Below are positions 37,721 through 46,142 of a stretch of 64,000 bases of DNA, one piece after another; position 1 is the first letter of the stretch; every line of letters starts with the position of its first letter. Source of the stretch: Limimaricola pyoseonensis (GTDB taxonomy: Bacteria > Pseudomonadota > Alphaproteobacteria > Rhodobacterales > Rhodobacteraceae); contig NZ_FNAT01000007.1 of assembly GCF_900102015.1 (NCBI RefSeq), positions 1 through 64,000 of the forward strand, in the 5' to 3' direction. The notes beneath the pieces are model-generated. The model was given only the letters and a program-made list of their open reading frames with translations, was not told the DNA's origin and searched no databases. The translations under genes were made by a program, and so were the position numbers.

Positions 37721-38680
37721 ATGACCCGCGATCTTCCCACCCCCGACCGTCCCCTGCGCATCGGCACCCGCGGCTCGCCGCTGGCCCTGGCGCAGGCCAA
37801 CGAGACCCGCGACCGGCTGGCCCGCGCCTGGGACCTGCCCTTCGAGGCCTTCCAGATCGTCGTCATCCGCACCACCGGCGACCGGGTGATCGACCGGCCG
37901 CTGAGCGAGATCGGCGGCAAGGGGCTGTTCACCAAGGAGATCGAGGAGCAGCTCCTGGACGAGAGCATCGACATCGCGGTGCACTCGATGAAGGACATGC
38001 CGGTCGAACAGCCCGGCGGGCTTGTGCTCGACGGCTATCTCGAGCGCGAGGACCCGCGCGACGCCTTCGTCAGCCTGAAGCACGGCGCGATTGCCGACCT
38101 GCCGCAGGGCGCGACGGTCGGCACCTCGAGTCTCAGGCGCCGGGCGCAGATCCTGACGCGGCGGCCCGACCTGAAGGTGGTGGAGTTCCGCGGCAACGTG
38201 CAGACCCGTCTCGGCAAGCTCGGGGACGGCGTGGCCGAGGCGACCTTCCTCGCCATGGCCGGTCTGAACCGGCTGCGGATGGACGACGTGCCGGCCCGGC
38301 CGATCGCGGTCGACGAGATGCTGCCGGCGCTGGCGCAGGGCGCGATCGGGATCGAGCGTCGCGCCGCCGACAGCCGCGCCGCGGCGCTGCTCGAGCCGAT
38401 CCATCACGGCCCCACCGCGCAGCGCCTCGCCGCCGAGCGGGCCTTTCTCGCCGCGCTCGACGGCTCCTGCGAGACGCCGATCGCCGGCCTGGCCGAGATC
38501 GAGGGCGGCACGCTGCGGCTGCGCGGCGAGATCCTGCGCCCCGACGGCTCGGAGCATCACGCCGACGCGGCGAGCGCACCTCTGGCCGACGGGGCCGAGA
38601 TGGGCCGCGACATGGCGCGGCGGCTGCTTGGCCGCGCCGGGGACGGCTTCTTCGCGGATTGGAGCCGGGCGCGCGGCTGA
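37721..38680 (+). CDS. hemC: Porphobilinogen deaminase (hydroxymethylbilane synthase)
   Basis: HemC joins four porphobilinogen units into hydroxymethylbilane. The 319 residues show LRIGTRGSPLALAQANE, GGKGLFTKEIEEQLLD, IAVHSMKDMPVEQPGGL, the basic GTSSLRRRAQIL, and the conserved Cys in LDGSCETPIAGLA (about residue 250), which carries the dipyrromethane cofactor. The opening reading MTRDLPTPDRPLR adds about ten residues before the fold. It is divergent from hemE and converges on the P460-like gene with a 30-base gap. Confidence 0.97.
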   Translation: MTRDLPTPDRPLRIGTRGSPLALAQANETRDRLARAWDLPFEAFQIVVIRTTGDRVIDRPLSEIGGKGLFTKEIEEQLLDESIDIAVHSMKDMPVEQPGGLVLDGYLEREDPRDAFVSLKHGAIADLPQGATVGTSSLRRRAQILTRRPDLKVVEFRGNVQTRLGKLGDGVAEATFLAMAGLNRLRMDDVPARPIAVDEMLPALAQGAIGIERRAADSRAAALLEPIHHGPTAQRLAAERAFLAALDGSCETPIAGLAEIEGGTLRLRGEILRPDGSEHHADAASAPLADGAEMGRDMARRLLGRAGDGFFADWSRARG

Positions 38681-38710
38681 GGCCGCCCGCCGCCCCGGCC
38701 CGCGGCGCCG

Positions 38711-39277
38711 TCACTCCATGGCCATGCCCATGCCCATCTCGGCATCGGTGGTGAACAGGTAGTCGTCGCCGCCCGCGTTCTGGTGACAGGCGATGCAGCC
38801 GGCGTCGGCGTTCTTGCCGACCAGCCCGGCCAGGGCGACCCCGTCGGGGTTCTGGTCGAGCGCGCCGTCGGGCAGGTACTTGGCGTAGAACCAGTTGCCG
38901 GTCTCGTCGTCATAGCCGGCCTCGCGCTGGAACATGATGGTCAGCGCGCCGAGATGCTCGGCCGGGGCGCCCAGCACCTCGTCCACCGAGACGCCCTCGG
39001 GGCCGTAGTTGCGCTTGACCACCAGCGCGCCGCTGTGCCCGTCGATCGTCGCCATGGTGTAGAAGGTCTCGAGCATCATCCCGTGCGGATCCGTGCCCGG
39101 ATAGGGGAAGGACATGATCATCCCCTCTCCGGCGAGATGCATCTCCTCCATCGCCGTCCAGATCTGGCCGGCATAGGCCTGGTCCTCCTCGCCGCCGAAC
39201 ATCGGCATGTCCTGGGCCAGCACGGGGCCGGCCAGGCAGCCCAGCGCCACGAGGCCCGTCATCACTTGGTTGCGCAT
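38711..39277 (-). CDS. Cytochrome P460-like c-type heme protein
   Basis: A periplasmic protein of 188 residues with a signal peptide (MRNQVMTGLVALGCLAGPVLAQ). The body has the cytochrome P460 pattern (about 30-140), with a single CxxCH, CIACHQNAGGDDYLF, placed near the C-terminus as in P460 proteins. The tail is very Met-rich: AEMGMGMAME. P460 enzymes oxidise hydroxylamine or act on NO; I cannot tell whether the Lys cross-link residue is conserved. It sits opposite hemC and next to a DUF2189 membrane protein, so the role in this cluster is open. Confidence 0.75.
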   Translation of the reverse strand: MRNQVMTGLVALGCLAGPVLAQDMPMFGGEEDQAYAGQIWTAMEEMHLAGEGMIMSFPYPGTDPHGMMLETFYTMATIDGHSGALVVKRNYGPEGVSVDEVLGAPAEHLGALTIMFQREAGYDDETGNWFYAKYLPDGALDQNPDGVALAGLVGKNADAGCIACHQNAGGDDYLFTTDAEMGMGMAME

Positions 39278-39502
39278 CACTCGTCTCCTCCATGTCGGAT
39301 GACAACAGCCTACGGCCGAAGCGGGGCCGCGCCGCGTCACGACCTCTCACATGGGTGTGACGCCGCATCCGGGCCTTGGCACACGAAAGGGTGAACGGCC
39401 GCACTCCGTCGCCCCGCGGCGCGGTTGCGTGCTATGCTCGGCCCAGCCGGGCGGCGCGCCGCGGCGCGGTCGAGCCGCCCCCAACCAGGGGAGGGCACCT
39501 GC

Positions 39503-40402
39503 ATGGCTGATTCAGTACAGAAACCGGACCGGACGATCGGCAACCCGCTCAGCTGGACCGCGCAGCGGCTCGGGGCGGGGGGACACTACATCTCCGAGGG
39601 CGCGCATGAGGTGACCGGGCGCGACACCGCGCCGATCGTGCTGCGCAAGATCGACACCGCCGATCTCAAGGCCGCGCTGCGCGCCGGCTACGAGGATTTC
39701 AAGGCGTTCCGGTCGGATGTCATCTTCCTGTGCGTGGTCTATCCGCTGGCCGGCCTGCTGCTGATGCGCTTCGCCTTCGACCAGAACCTGCTGCCGCTCC
39801 TGGTGCCGCTGATCGGCGGCTTCGCCCTGATCGGCCCGCTCGCGGCGCTGGGCCTCTACGAGATGAGCCGGCGGCGCGAGGCCGGCGGGCATCCGGGCTG
39901 GGGCGCGGCCTTCAAGGTGCTCGAATCGCCATCGGCGATGGCGCTGTTCCTCTTGGGCCTCGGGCTTCTGGCGGTGTTCACGGTCTGGATGATGGCGGCC
40001 TGGACGATCTATGCCGCGACGCTCGGGCCCGAGCCGCCGCTGTCGCTCCTGTCGTTCCTGGGCGAGGTTCTCGGCACCGGGGCCGGCTGGGCCATGGCGA
40101 TCATCGGCACGGCGGTCGGCTTCGTCTTCGCCGCGCTGGTGCTGGTCTGCACCATCATCTCCTTCCCGCTGCTGCTAGACCGTCATGTCGGCGTGCGCCG
40201 CGCGGTGCGCGCCTCGATCGCTCTGGCGCGCAAGAACCCCGGCCCGGTGGCGCTGTGGGGCCTTGCGGTGGTGGTCGGGCTCGGGATCGGCGTGGTGACG
40301 CTGTTCGTCGGGCTGATCTTCGCGCTGCCGATCCTCGGCCACGCCACCTGGCACCTCTATCGCCGCGCGGTCGAGCCGGTGGCGAAGGGCAAGCCGGGCT
40401 GA
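39503..40402 (+). CDS. DUF2189 membrane protein
   Basis: A 299-residue inner-membrane protein with about six helices. It has a soluble N-terminal part with RKIDTADLKAALRAGYEDFKA, and then two-helix modules FLCVVYPLAGLLLM and LLPLLVPLIGGFALIGPLAALGLYE. The DUF2189 motif MSRRREAGGHPGWGAAFK links them. FPLLLDRHVGVRRAVRASI is the second conserved loop. Function unknown; relatives are often near cytochrome or copper genes. The ATG follows GGGGAGGGCACCTGC. It is divergent from the P460-like gene across 225 bases. Confidence 0.85.
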   Translation: MADSVQKPDRTIGNPLSWTAQRLGAGGHYISEGAHEVTGRDTAPIVLRKIDTADLKAALRAGYEDFKAFRSDVIFLCVVYPLAGLLLMRFAFDQNLLPLLVPLIGGFALIGPLAALGLYEMSRRREAGGHPGWGAAFKVLESPSAMALFLLGLGLLAVFTVWMMAAWTIYAATLGPEPPLSLLSFLGEVLGTGAGWAMAIIGTAVGFVFAALVLVCTIISFPLLLDRHVGVRRAVRASIALARKNPGPVALWGLAVVVGLGIGVVTLFVGLIFALPILGHATWHLYRRAVEPVAKGKPG

Positions 40403-40549
40403 GGCCGGAAGCCGGGACCGGAGGCTGAGCTCCTGCGCGGCCCGGACGCCAGCGGCCGGGCGCGGCGGATCGCCGCCCGTCGCGGCCCCGCTGCGCTCTG
40501 GCCGCGGCCGCCGGTGCCGGTTATGTTCGGCCGGTCGGAGGCGGAGGCC

Positions 40550-40828
40550 ATGCCAGAGAAGAAGAACAAAGACGCGGTCCAGAAGCGGCTTGCCCGGCTC
40601 GAGGGCCAGATCCGCGGAATCGCCCGGATGGTCGAGCAGGACCGCTATTGCGTCGACGTGCTGATGCAGACGGCGGCGGTGCGCTCGGCGCTGAAGGCGG
40701 TGGAACGCCTGCTGATCGAGGATCACGCCAACACCTGCATGGAAGGCGCGATCCTGTCGGGCGACCCCGACGAGCAGCGCGCCAAGTTCCGCGAGATGGT
40801 CGCCCTGCTGGAAAAGGCGCGCGAATAG
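40550..40828 (+). CDS. Metal-sensing repressor, CsoR/FrmR family (copper-type ligand set)
   Basis: A 92-residue all-helical DNA-binding repressor of the DUF156 family. Cys34, His59 and Cys63 have the spacing of the CsoR copper-sensing triad (Cys-x24-His-x3-Cys), seen in RYCVDVLMQTAAVR and DHANTCMEG. The N-terminal RLARLEGQIRGIARMV is the basic helix that contacts DNA. The copper class is inferred from the ligand set. No copA, copZ or formaldehyde gene lies within the window, so its target is not evident. GCGGAGG precedes the ATG. Confidence 0.88.
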   Translation: MPEKKNKDAVQKRLARLEGQIRGIARMVEQDRYCVDVLMQTAAVRSALKAVERLLIEDHANTCMEGAILSGDPDEQRAKFREMVALLEKARE

Positions 40829-40876
40829 CCTCCGGGCCGCGCGCAGCCTTTGCCTATCAGGCCGGTCGGGGCGGGA

Positions 40877-41680
40877 TCAGTGCGCCCCGGCGGTGGCGCG
40901 GTGCAGCGGCAGCACGAAGGGCCGGCCATCCGGGCCGTCGGGGCGGACCTCGCAGGCGATGCCGAACACCTCGCCGATGATCTCGGGGCGGAACACCTCG
41001 GCGACCGGCCCCTCGGCGGCGATGCGGCCGGCGCGGAAGAAGGTGATGGCGTCGGCGAAGCGCGCCGCGAGGTTCAGGTCGTGCAGCACCACCACCACGG
41101 TCTTGCCCATCTCGTGGCTCAGATGCCGGACCAGCGCCAGCGTCTCGAGCGCATGCGCCACGTCGAGATGGTTGGTCGGCTCGTCGAGCAGGATCACCGG
41201 CGCCTCCTGCGCGATCACCATGGCGAGCCAGGCGCGCTGCAGCTGCCCGCCCGACAGCGCGCCGATCGGGCGATGCGCGAGGTCGGCCATGTCGACGGCG
41301 GTGAGCGCGGCGGTGACGGCGGCCCGGTCGCTGCGCTTGCGGCCCGACAGCGCCCGGCGATGCGCGTAGCGCCCCATGAAGGCCAGCTCCTCGACCGTGA
41401 TCTCGACCGGCGCCTCGGGGCTTTGCGACAGCATCGCCAGCTCGCGCGCAAGGTCGCGCGGGCTCCAGCCGGCGATCGGCCGGCCGCGCAGCTCGACCGC
41501 GCCGGCCTGCAGCGGCAGGAGCCGCCGCATCGCCTTGAGCGCAGTGGACTTGCCGCAGCCATTGGGGCCGCAGAAGGCGGTGACACGGCCCTCCGGGACC
41601 GACAGCGACAGGTCCTCGAAGACCAGCTTGCGGTCGTAGCCGATGGCGGCATCGCGAAGCGACAGGGCGGTGTCAGGCAT
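40877..41680 (-). CDS. Iron-siderophore ABC transporter ATPase (FecE/FhuC-like)
   Basis: The ATP-hydrolysing subunit of a ferric-siderophore or hemin importer, 267 residues. It has Walker A CGPNGCGKSTALKAMRRLL, signature SGGQLQRAWLAM, Walker B VILLDEPTNHLDVAH and the H-loop VVVLHDLNLAARFAD. The order and the LLPLQAGAVELRGRPI segment match FecE/FhuC proteins. Its start lies eight bases inside the end of the upstream permease gene (ends 41673). It is the last gene of the minus-strand run permease-permease-ATPase. Confidence 0.93.
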   Translation of the reverse strand: MPDTALSLRDAAIGYDRKLVFEDLSLSVPEGRVTAFCGPNGCGKSTALKAMRRLLPLQAGAVELRGRPIAGWSPRDLARELAMLSQSPEAPVEITVEELAFMGRYAHRRALSGRKRSDRAAVTAALTAVDMADLAHRPIGALSGGQLQRAWLAMVIAQEAPVILLDEPTNHLDVAHALETLALVRHLSHEMGKTVVVVLHDLNLAARFADAITFFRAGRIAAEGPVAEVFRPEIIGEVFGIACEVRPDGPDGRPFVLPLHRATAGAH

Positions 41681-42677
41681 TGAGACGTCCCATCCGGGTC
41701 AGCAGGAACAGGAAATAGGGCGCGCCGATCAGCGCGGTGACGGCGCCGGCGGGCACCTCGATCGGCTGGAAGGCTGCGCGCACCAGCAGGTCGGCGCCAA
41801 GCACCATGCCGGCGCCGAGGAGGGCGGCGGCCGGCAGTTCGCGCGCCGCCGCGCTGCCGAAGAGGAGCCGCGCCGCGTGCGGGGCGACGAGGCCCACGAA
41901 GCCGATCCCGCCCGCCACGCTGACCGCCGCCGCCGCCAGCGCGACCGACAGCACGAGCGCGGTCGCGCGCACCGCCTCGACCGGCAGGCCGGTGGCGAAG
42001 GCGCTGGCACCGTCGAGCCGCAGCTGGTCGAGCGGGCCGGCGAGGCGGACCAGCAGCGGCAGCGCGGCCATGAGCGCGGCGGCGACGATGGCCGCGTCGC
42101 GCCACTCCGCCTGGTGCACCGCGCCGGCGAGCCAAACCAGCGCTTGCCCCGAGCGGTAGACCGGGCCGACGATCATCATCAGCACCACCGCCGCATGCGC
42201 CAGCGCCGCCAGCGTCACGCCGTAGAGGATGAGCCGCATCGGGTCGCCCCGGTCGCGCCCGGCCAGCAGAGTCACCGCCAGCGCGAAGAGCGCCGCGCCG
42301 CCGGCGGCGAAGAGCGGCTGCCAGACCACCGGCACCTGCAGCAAATTGGCCTCGTCGCTGAAGGCGAAGAGGAACACCAGAACGCCCAGCGCCGCGCCGT
42401 CGGTGATGCCGAGGATCGAGGGCGAGGCGAGCGGGTTGCGCGTGGTGCGCTGCAGCAGCGCACCCGACAGCGCCAGCGCCGCGCCGGCGCAGGCGGCGAG
42501 CGCGACGCGCGGCAGCCGCAGGTTCCACACCACGATCTGGTCGGTCCGTTCGCCCCAGCCCAACAGCGCCGCGATCACCCGCTCGGGCGGGATCGGCGTG
42601 CTGCCCAGGCCCACCGCCGCGATCGCCAGCGCAATGAGGGCGGCGACCAGCAGCGCCATCGGCGCCGCCCGGCTCAT
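41673..42677 (-). CDS. Iron-siderophore ABC transporter permease (FecCD family)
   Basis: A 334-residue permease of the BtuCD/FecCD type with about nine or ten helices. LRLPRVALAACAGAALALSGALLQ is the family start, followed by TRNPLASPSILGITDGAALGV, the conserved coupling region. VAGGIGFVGLVAPHAARLL marks the domain-swapped segment. It overlaps the other permease as ATGA and the ATPase by eight bases, so the three are translated together. Confidence 0.93.
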   Translation of the reverse strand: MSRAAPMALLVAALIALAIAAVGLGSTPIPPERVIAALLGWGERTDQIVVWNLRLPRVALAACAGAALALSGALLQRTTRNPLASPSILGITDGAALGVLVFLFAFSDEANLLQVPVVWQPLFAAGGAALFALAVTLLAGRDRGDPMRLILYGVTLAALAHAAVVLMMIVGPVYRSGQALVWLAGAVHQAEWRDAAIVAAALMAALPLLVRLAGPLDQLRLDGASAFATGLPVEAVRATALVLSVALAAAAVSVAGGIGFVGLVAPHAARLLFGSAAARELPAAALLGAGMVLGADLLVRAAFQPIEVPAGAVTALIGAPYFLFLLTRMGRLNA

Positions 42678-43654
42678 GCCGTCCCCAGACGGCGGCGGCG
42701 CAGCAGCGCCAGCAGCACTGGTGCGCCCGCGAGCGCGGTGACGGCGGAGATCGGCGCCTCGCTCGGCGCGATCAGGTGGCGGGCGGCGATGTCGGCCACC
42801 AGCGCCAGCACCGCGCCGCAAAGCATCGTGAGCGGCACCAGCGCGCGGTGGTCGCGCGCGCCGGCCAGCTGCGCGAGGTGCGGCGCGACGAGGCCGAGAA
42901 AGGCGATCGGCCCGGCCAGCGCCACGGCGCAGCCCGCCAGCAGCGCCGCCGCGACGAGGGCCGCGAGCCGCGAGGCCCGGACCGGCACGCCGAGCGCCTC
43001 GGCGGTGCCGTCATCCGTGCGCAGCACGTCGAGCCGGCGGGTCGCCAGCAGGGCGAGGACGGCGATCGCCGCCATCGGCGGCAGCGCCCATGGCAGCGCC
43101 GCGAGCGGCCGGTCGGCGAAGGCGCCCGAGAGCCAGAACAGAAGCTCCTCCATCGCCGCCTCGTCGAGCAGGATCACCACCTGCGTGCCCGACCACAGCA
43201 GCGCCGAGAGCGTCACCCCGGCCAGCAGCAGATGCGCCGGCGGCAGGTTCGGCCCGCCCGCCAGCGCGAGGCCGAAGACCAGGACCGTCGCCGCCACGGC
43301 CCCCGCCGCCGCCATCAGCGTCATCGCGGCGATGCCGTCGAGGCCCAGCAGGCTCACCCCCAGCACCACGGCGAGCGCCGCGCCGGCGTTGACGCCCAGA
43401 AGCCCCGGCTCGGCGATCGGGTTGCGCGTGGCGCTCTGCATCAGGAGCCCGCACAGGCCGAGCGCGGCGCCGACCAGCAGGGCCAGCACGGTGCGCGGCA
43501 GTCGTAGCGTGCGGATGATCAGCGCGTCCTGCCCCTCCGCGCCGCGCAGCGCGGCCCAGACCTCGCCGGGGCCATAGATGGTCAGGCCAAGCTGCAGCGA
43601 CGCCAGGGCGAGCAGCGGCAAGAGGGCTAGGAGGAGAAGGGCAGGGCGGGTCAT
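42674..43654 (-). CDS. Iron-siderophore ABC transporter permease (FecCD family)
   Basis: The first gene of the permease-permease-ATPase run, 326 residues. It has the same architecture as its partner but only limited sequence identity: IIRTLRLPRTVLALLVGAAL, then LMQSATRNPIAEPGLLGVNAG and PIAFLGLVAPHLAQL. The two permeases probably form a heterodimer. The gene is divergent from the binding protein, and its ATG lies 103 bases from the other gene's ATG, so the promoters overlap in the dyad region. Siderophore type not determined. Confidence 0.93.
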   Translation of the reverse strand: MTRPALLLLALLPLLALASLQLGLTIYGPGEVWAALRGAEGQDALIIRTLRLPRTVLALLVGAALGLCGLLMQSATRNPIAEPGLLGVNAGAALAVVLGVSLLGLDGIAAMTLMAAAGAVAATVLVFGLALAGGPNLPPAHLLLAGVTLSALLWSGTQVVILLDEAAMEELLFWLSGAFADRPLAALPWALPPMAAIAVLALLATRRLDVLRTDDGTAEALGVPVRASRLAALVAAALLAGCAVALAGPIAFLGLVAPHLAQLAGARDHRALVPLTMLCGAVLALVADIAARHLIAPSEAPISAVTALAGAPVLLALLRRRRLGTA

Positions 43655-43757
43655 CCGGCGCTCATTCGCAAACCTGTCAAAAATAGTCAAATACCATCTT
43701 GATAGAAACAGTCGGATTTGCGAGCACAGCCCCGGACCCCATTTCAGGAGAACAGCG
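43655..43757. promoter_or_regulatory. Divergent iron-transport promoter region with nested dyad
   Basis: A region of about 103 bases, less GC-rich than its surroundings, between the permease and the binding-protein genes. TCGCAAA (43666-43672) and TTTGCGA (43717-43723), and the inner TCAA (43687-43690) and TTGA (43699-43702), share the same axis at 43694.5. GTCAA recurs at 43676 and 43686, ten bases apart. TGTCAA read leftward is a good -35 box. Control by an iron regulator (Fur, Irr or RirA class) is likely, but the class cannot be read from the sequence. Confidence 0.6.
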
Positions 43758-44660
43758 ATGCTTCGCCTTACCCTCACCACCGCGCTTGCCGGCCTGGCCC
43801 TCGCGGGCGCGGCGCAGGCCCGCGAGATCACCCATGCCATGGGCACCACCGAGGTGCCCGACGCGCCGGAGCGCGTGGTGATCCTCACCAACGAGGGCAC
43901 CGAGGCGCTGCTGGCGCTGGGTGTCGCGCCGGTGGGCGCGGTGCAGTCCTGGACCGGCGATCCGTGGTACGACCACATCGCCGACCGCATGCAGGGCGTC
44001 GAGGTGGTCGGCACCGAGAGCGGCGTCAATCTCGAGCTGATCGCGGCGCTGGAGCCGGACCTGATCATCGGCAACCAGCAGCGCCAGGAGAAGATCTACG
44101 ACCAGCTCTCCGCCATCGCGCCCACCGTGATGAGCCAGGAGCTGCGCGGCGACTGGAAAGTGAACTTCGACCTCTACTCCGACGCGCTGGGCCTCGGCGA
44201 GGAGGGCGACGCGGTGATGGCCGCGTTCGACCAGCGCGTGACCGACCTCTCCGAAGATCTGGGCGACGCGACCGAGGAGGAGGTCTCGGTGATCCGTTTC
44301 CTCGCCGGCCAGATCCGGATCTACCAGCTCGACAGCTTCTCGGGCGTTCTGCTCGAGCAGCTCGGCTTCGCGCGGCCCGAGAATCAGGCGGTCGAGGACT
44401 TCGCGCTGCGGGTCGGCAAGGAGAGCATTCCGCAGATGGACGGCGACCGCATCTTCCACTTCACCTACGAGCCGGGCGACGGCGAGGGCGAGGAGCTTGC
44501 GCAGGAGGTGCTGACCGACCCGCTGTGGCGGTCGCTTGAGGCGGTGAAGGCGGGCGACGTGCACGCCGTGGACGACGCGGTGTGGAACACCGCCGGCGGC
44601 GTGATCGCGGCCAACCTGATGCTCGACGACATCGCAGGGATCTACGGCGTCGCGCAGTAA
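43758..44660 (+). CDS. Iron-siderophore ABC transporter substrate-binding protein
   Basis: A class III periplasmic binding protein of 300 residues with a cleavable signal peptide (MLRLTLTTALAGLALAGAAQA). The two lobes and helical backbone are recognisable. MGTTEVPDAPERVVILTNEGTEALLALG is the family opening, followed by GTESGVNLELIAALEPDLII, and NTAGGVIAANLMLDDIAGI ends the protein. CAGGAG sits eight bases before the ATG. It faces the permease operon and is probably its partner. No outer-membrane receptor is in the window. Confidence 0.93.
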   Translation: MLRLTLTTALAGLALAGAAQAREITHAMGTTEVPDAPERVVILTNEGTEALLALGVAPVGAVQSWTGDPWYDHIADRMQGVEVVGTESGVNLELIAALEPDLIIGNQQRQEKIYDQLSAIAPTVMSQELRGDWKVNFDLYSDALGLGEEGDAVMAAFDQRVTDLSEDLGDATEEEVSVIRFLAGQIRIYQLDSFSGVLLEQLGFARPENQAVEDFALRVGKESIPQMDGDRIFHFTYEPGDGEGEELAQEVLTDPLWRSLEAVKAGDVHAVDDAVWNTAGGVIAANLMLDDIAGIYGVAQ

Positions 44661-45098
44661 GGCCCGGACCCCGCCCTTTCTCGGAGGGGCGGGGAGCCGC
44701 GAGCCGGGGCGGCGCAGGGACGAGGAGACCGCCTCCCCGCTCCATCGACGTGGGCGTATCTGCAGAACGATCCGTCAGGGAACAGGGCGGCACCGGACCG
44801 GCAAAATCGCACGAGATCCGTCGCCCGCTCGCGCAGGGCGGCTGTTTTGCTCTAGGCTGTTCGGGGGGCTTGGTAGCGGAGGAGGGACTTGAACCCCCGA
44901 CACGCGGATTATGATTCCGCTGCTCTAACCAACTGAGCTACTCCGCCTGAAGCGAGGCCGGAGGTAGTCCAGCCGCGGGCGGGCGTCAAGCGGGAAATGT
45001 CACGAAAGCCCGGTTGACGAACCGTCATGCGCGCCGGGCGTTGTGCGAGACGAGAAACGCGTGATCTGCTGGCGCGAGACAGCCTGACCGGACCGGAC
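44661..45098. other. Intergenic region holding tRNA-Met and no other gene
   Basis: From the binding-protein stop to the GTPase start. An 8-base hairpin (44669-44694, CCCCGCCC against its complement) may end the binding-protein transcript, though it lacks a T-run. The tRNA gene is on the minus strand. The remainder shows no conserved reading frame. Confidence 0.6.
44871..44947 (-). tRNA. tRNA-Met (CAU anticodon)
   Basis: The minus strand folds into a full cloverleaf starting GGCGGAGTAGCTCAG. The anticodon stem GCGGA/TCCGC encloses ATCATAA, giving anticodon CAU. The T-loop GGTTCAAGTCC is present, and the 3' end carries an encoded CCA. Elongator Met is the likely identity, but CAU also serves tRNA-Ile2, which modification decides. 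The length is 77 bases. Confidence 0.95.
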
Positions 45099-46142
45099 GT
45101 GACCGAGCCTGACGACACTGCAGCCCCAGACGACGCCGAGGCCGCGACACCGCGCCTGCCGGTGCTGTGGCTGCTGGGCAAGACCGGGGCCGGCAAGTCC
45201 TCGCTGGTGCGGGCGCTGACCGGGCTCGACGAGATCGAGATCGGCTCGGGCTTCGCGCCCTGCACCCGCTCGGCCCGCGCCTTCGACTTCCCACGCGAGG
45301 CGCCGCTGCTGCGATTCCTCGACACCCGCGGGCTGGGCGAGGCGGGCTACGAGGCGGCCGAGGATCTCGCCGCCTGCGAGGCGCGCAGCCACGCGGTGCT
45401 CGCCATGGCGCGGCTCGACGACCCGGCGCAGGCCGACCTCGTTGCCGCGATCCGCGATCTGCGCCGGCGCAGGCCGGGGCTGAAGGTCATCCTGCTGCAC
45501 ACCGCCGCCGCCGAGGTGCCCGACCCGCAGGCGCGGTTCCGCGCCCGCGCCGCCACCCAGTCGGCGCTGGAGGCGGCGGCGCGCGGGCCGCTGCCCTGGG
45601 TCGAGCTGTCGCTCGCGCCGGGCCGCGAGAGCGGGACCGACGCGCTGCTCGACCTTCTGGGCGAGGCGATGCCCGACGTGGCGCTGCTGCTGCGCGAGGG
45701 GCCGGGCGAGGCCGAGGCGTTCCGCGCCGCGCGCCCCCTCGTGCTGCGCTACGCGGGCGCGGCCGCCGCCGCCGACGCCGCGCCGGTGATCGGCGCGGTG
45801 GGTGTGCCGGGGCTGCAGGCGGCGATGCTGCGGGGCCTCGCGCAGCGGCGCGGCGTGGAGTGGGACCGGGCGCGCATGGCCGAGTTCGCCGCCGCGCTGG
45901 GCCTAGGCGCCGCGCTGCGCTTCGGCGCGGGCTACGTCGCGCGGCAGGCGGCCAAGCTGGTGCCGGTGGCGGGGCAGACGCTGGGCGCGGCGATCGCCGG
46001 CAGCGCCAGCTTCGCGGCGACCTACGCGCTGGGCCGGGCCGCGCATTACTGGCTCTGGCGCGAGGCGACGGGCGACCCGGCGTCGGAGGCCGAGCTGCGC
46101 GCGCTCTACCGCGAGGCGCTGCGCGGGGCGAAGCGGGGATGA
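45099..46142 (+). CDS. GTPase with DUF697-like membrane-associating C-terminus
   Basis: A 347-residue P-loop GTPase (YcjF/DUF697-like). G1 is LLGKTGAGKSSLVRAL (Walker A 27-35) and G3 is DTRG (Asp75). The G4 NKxD motif is not evident; the equivalent position reads LLHTAAAEVPD. The C-terminal third, about 215-347, is Ala/Gly-rich and hydrophobic with GAVGVPGLQAAMLRGLA and LVPVAGQTLGAAIAGSASF, as in DUF697 proteins. A GTG start is assumed, with ACCGGACC upstream as a weak site; GTG/ATG earlier in frame cannot be excluded. It overlaps the next gene by ATGA. Confidence 0.8.
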   Translation: MTEPDDTAAPDDAEAATPRLPVLWLLGKTGAGKSSLVRALTGLDEIEIGSGFAPCTRSARAFDFPREAPLLRFLDTRGLGEAGYEAAEDLAACEARSHAVLAMARLDDPAQADLVAAIRDLRRRRPGLKVILLHTAAAEVPDPQARFRARAATQSALEAAARGPLPWVELSLAPGRESGTDALLDLLGEAMPDVALLLREGPGEAEAFRAARPLVLRYAGAAAAADAAPVIGAVGVPGLQAAMLRGLAQRRGVEWDRARMAEFAAALGLGAALRFGAGYVARQAAKLVPVAGQTLGAAIAGSASFAATYALGRAAHYWLWREATGDPASEAELRALYREALRGAKRG

